From: Acidimicrobiia bacterium
Lineage (GTDB): Bacteria > Actinomycetota > Acidimicrobiia > IMCC26256 > JAOSJM01
Assembly (NCBI GenBank): GCA_027494165.1
Contig: JAOSJM010000001.1
Coordinates: 310,001-374,000, forward strand
Length of the DNA stretch: 64,000 nucleotides
Direction of reading: 5' to 3'
The notes beneath the pieces were generated by a model. It saw only the letters and a program-made list of their open reading frames with translations, made no database searches and had not been told where the DNA came from. Shown here in pieces: positions 62,399-64,000 of this stretch. Each line of letters starts with the position of its first letter. Within the stretch, counting starts at the first letter, position 1. Both the position numbers and the translations under genes were made by a program.

Positions 62399-63757
62399 GT
62401 GACCACGGCCTCCCGCCGGGCGCGACCGGCGCGCTTCTTCGTCGAGACCCTCGGCTGCCCCAAGAACGTGGTCGACTCGGAGAAGGTCGTCGCATCGCTG
62501 GAGGCCGACGGGCTGTCGCCGGCCGCGTCGCCCGGCGAGGCCGACCTCGTCGTCGTCAACACCTGCGCGTTCGTCGAGGCCGCCCGGGTCGAGTCGGTGG
62601 AGACCGTCCTCGCCCTGGCCGCGGCCCGCAGGCCGGGGGCCCGCCTCGTCGTCACCGGGTGCCTGGCGGAGCGCTACGGGTCCGAGCTCGCCGAGGCCCT
62701 CCCCGAGGCCGACGCGGTCGTCGGCTTCGAGGGTGAGGGTTCGCTGTCCGAGGTGCTGGTCGACCCGCCCCGGCGCAAGCCCGTGGGCGTCCGCGATCTG
62801 CTCGAGCTGCCCCGCCCGGCCCCGACCGCGCCGTGGGCCTACCTCAAGGTCGCCGAGGGCTGCGACCGCGCCTGCGCGTTCTGCGCCATCCCCTCCTTCC
62901 GGGGCCCGCAGCGGTCGCGCCCGGCCGAGGCGGTCGTGTCCGAGGCCCGCGCCCTGGTGGAGGGCGGAGCCGCCGAGCTCGTGCTCGTGGCCCAGGACCT
63001 CGCCTCGTACGGTCGCGACGCGGGCGAGCCCGGGGCCCTGGCCCCGTTGCTCCACCGGCTCGACGCGCTGCGACCCGACGGCCTGGTCCGGATCCGCCTC
63101 CTCTACCTCTACCCGAGCGAGGTCCGCGGGCCGCTGCTCGCGTCGATGCTCGACCTCCCCTCGGTCGTGCCCTACCTCGACCTGTCCCTCCAGCACGCCG
63201 CGCCCGCGCTGCTCCGACGGATGCGACGCTGGGGGAGCGGCGACCGCTTCCTCGAGCTCGTGGAGGGCATCCGGGCCGAGGTGCCCGGGGCGGCGTTCCG
63301 GTCGTCGTTCATCGTCGGGTTCCCGGGCGAGACCGAGGACCACCACGAGGAGCTGCTCGGGTTCCTGCGCGCCGCGGAGCTCGACTGGGCCGGGTTCTTC
63401 GCCTTCTCGCCCGAGGACGGCACCCCGGCGGCCGACCTCGACGGCGCGGTGCCCGCCGACGTCGTGGGCGAGCGGCTGCGCGAGCTCGGCGAGGTCCAGG
63501 ATCCCGTCACCGCGAGCCTGCGTGACGCCCTCGTCGGGGCCGAGGTCGAGGTGCTCGTCGACCGCGTCGACGACGACGGCGCGCCGGTGGGGCGCACGCA
63601 CCGGGAGGCTCCCGAGATCGACGGTGTCGTGCGGCTGGCCCGGGGCCCGGCGCGGCCGGGCGACCTCGTGCGGGCCCGGGTCGTGGGCGCGGTCGGTCCC
63701 GATCTCGTGGCGGAGCCGGCCCCCGTCGCCGGCGCGCGCCGGGAGGGGGCGGCGTGA
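62399..63757 (+). CDS. rimO: Ribosomal protein S12 methylthiotransferase RimO
   Basis: RimO is a radical-SAM methylthiotransferase acting on Asp of S12. The 452-residue protein has the UPF0004 domain (FFVETLGCPKNVVDSEKVVA, VVNTCAFVEAARVESVE, VTGCLAERYGSEL: three Cys for the auxiliary cluster), the radical-SAM CxxxCxxC in GCDRACAFCAIPSFRGPQRS (~157), YLDLSLQHAAPALLRRMRR and FIVGFPGETEDHHEELLGFL, and a C-terminal TRAM domain. The CAFCAIP form fits RimO rather than MiaB. GTG 62399 is leaderless. Its stop overlaps the next gene. Confidence 0.95.
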   Translation: MTTASRRARPARFFVETLGCPKNVVDSEKVVASLEADGLSPAASPGEADLVVVNTCAFVEAARVESVETVLALAAARRPGARLVVTGCLAERYGSELAEALPEADAVVGFEGEGSLSEVLVDPPRRKPVGVRDLLELPRPAPTAPWAYLKVAEGCDRACAFCAIPSFRGPQRSRPAEAVVSEARALVEGGAAELVLVAQDLASYGRDAGEPGALAPLLHRLDALRPDGLVRIRLLYLYPSEVRGPLLASMLDLPSVVPYLDLSLQHAAPALLRRMRRWGSGDRFLELVEGIRAEVPGAAFRSSFIVGFPGETEDHHEELLGFLRAAELDWAGFFAFSPEDGTPAADLDGAVPADVVGERLRELGEVQDPVTASLRDALVGAEVEVLVDRVDDDGAPVGRTHREAPEIDGVVRLARGPARPGDLVRARVVGAVGPDLVAEPAPVAGARREGAA

Positions 63758-64000
63758 GCGCCTCGGACACACCGGTCCGGCGGCGCTTCGGCCCGAGCGC
63801 CATCGCGACGCCGGCGAACGCGGTGACGGGGGTGAGGCTGCTCCTCGCCGTGCCGGTCCTGTGGGTCGTCCAGCAGCGCGGCGCCGGGTGGGGGACGTTC
63901 GTGGCGTGGACGCTGCTCGCCCTCACCGACCACGTCGACGGGTGGCTGGCCCGCCGCGACGGCACCACCCGCTCGGGGGCGTTCCTCGACCCTCTGGCCG
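63754..64000 (+). CDS. pgsA: CDP-alcohol phosphatidyltransferase (PgsA-like), 5' part
   Basis: The first ~82 residues of a membrane phosphatidyltransferase, cut by the window end. FGPSAIATPANAVTGVRLLL opens the first helix, and ALTDHVDGWLARRDG followed by TTRSGAFLDPLA holds the CDP-alcohol transferase motif D-x2-DG-x2-AR...G-x3-D. The usual neighbour after rimO and ftsK in Actinobacteria is pgsA (phosphatidylglycerophosphate synthase), so that is the best call. GTG 63754 overlaps the rimO stop (GTGA). Confidence 0.88.
   Translation, partial: MSASDTPVRRRFGPSAIATPANAVTGVRLLLAVPVLWVVQQRGAGWGTFVAWTLLALTDHVDGWLARRDGTTRSGAFLDPLA

Noticed and set aside
1..64000. Prophage, insertion sequence, toxin-antitoxin or defence island
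   Set aside because: No transposase, phage, restriction or cas-type genes were seen; the only recombinase is the chromosomal xerC in its normal neighbourhood.

Overview
This window is a very GC-rich (roughly 70% or more by eye) bacterial chromosome segment made almost entirely of core genes. Several features point to Actinomycetota: smc–mscS–ftsY–ffh–rpsP–KH–rimM–trmD–rplS order, a DUF2469 gene beside yraN/comM/dprA, a WhiG-type sigma factor, MurT/GatD, a ligC/Prim-PolC pair, and many GTG/TTG starts. TANNNT -10 boxes set 6-8 nt before start codons (leaderless mRNAs) and the liv/diiron/TetR content suggest Acidimicrobiia or a relative. That placement is inference. I saw no prophage, insertion sequence, CRISPR array, defence island, rRNA or tRNA.

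Layout: (1) 1-9.9 kb: smc end, mechanosensitive channel, SRP receptor and SRP GTPase (ftsY, ffh), rpsP-khpA-rimM-trmD-rplS, DUF2469, yraN, a small zinc protein, enoyl-CoA hydratase. (2) 10-14.9 kb: minus-strand comM-dprA-zinc-ribbon cluster, divergent from xerC-whiG. (3) 15-25.6 kb: a secreted LytM-lipase fusion, rpsB-tsf-pyrH-frr, then cdsA-dxr-rseP-ispG (phospholipid and MEP isoprenoid synthesis, intramembrane proteolysis). (4) 25.8-32.5 kb: minus-strand methyltransferase-murT-gatD (lipid II amidation), proS, and convergent ligC/Prim-PolC repair genes. (5) 32.6-46.1 kb: rimP-nusA-ylxR-infB-DUF503-rbfA-nrnA-truB-ribF behind a leader with an intrinsic terminator, then rpsO-pnp and an M16 protease. 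(6) 46.2-53.9 kb: dapB and a branched-chain-amide-type ABC importer (livF-livG-acyl-CoA ligase-livH-livM-livK). (7) 54-64 kb: two TetR regulators, a diiron ferritin-like protein, RNase J, an SDR, ftsK, a zinc-ribbon protein, rimO and the start of a pgsA-like gene.

Two window-wide patterns matter. First, at least 18 single-base frameshifts interrupt otherwise intact genes, nearly all at runs of G or C and 16 of 18 fitting one lost base. I read these as consensus errors of the assembly, not pseudogenes, and give frameshifted genes their full span. Second, at least ten genes have a TANNNT hexamer 6-8 nt before the start codon, and this was used to choose starts.

The most unusual elements are the rimP-nusA leader (promoter, small leader ORF, strong terminator), two families of REP-like palindromes, the LytM-lipase fusion, the long CdsA N-terminal extension with a duplicated motif, and a perfect 12-bp inverted repeat next to a consensus promoter upstream of the TetR-diiron pair.
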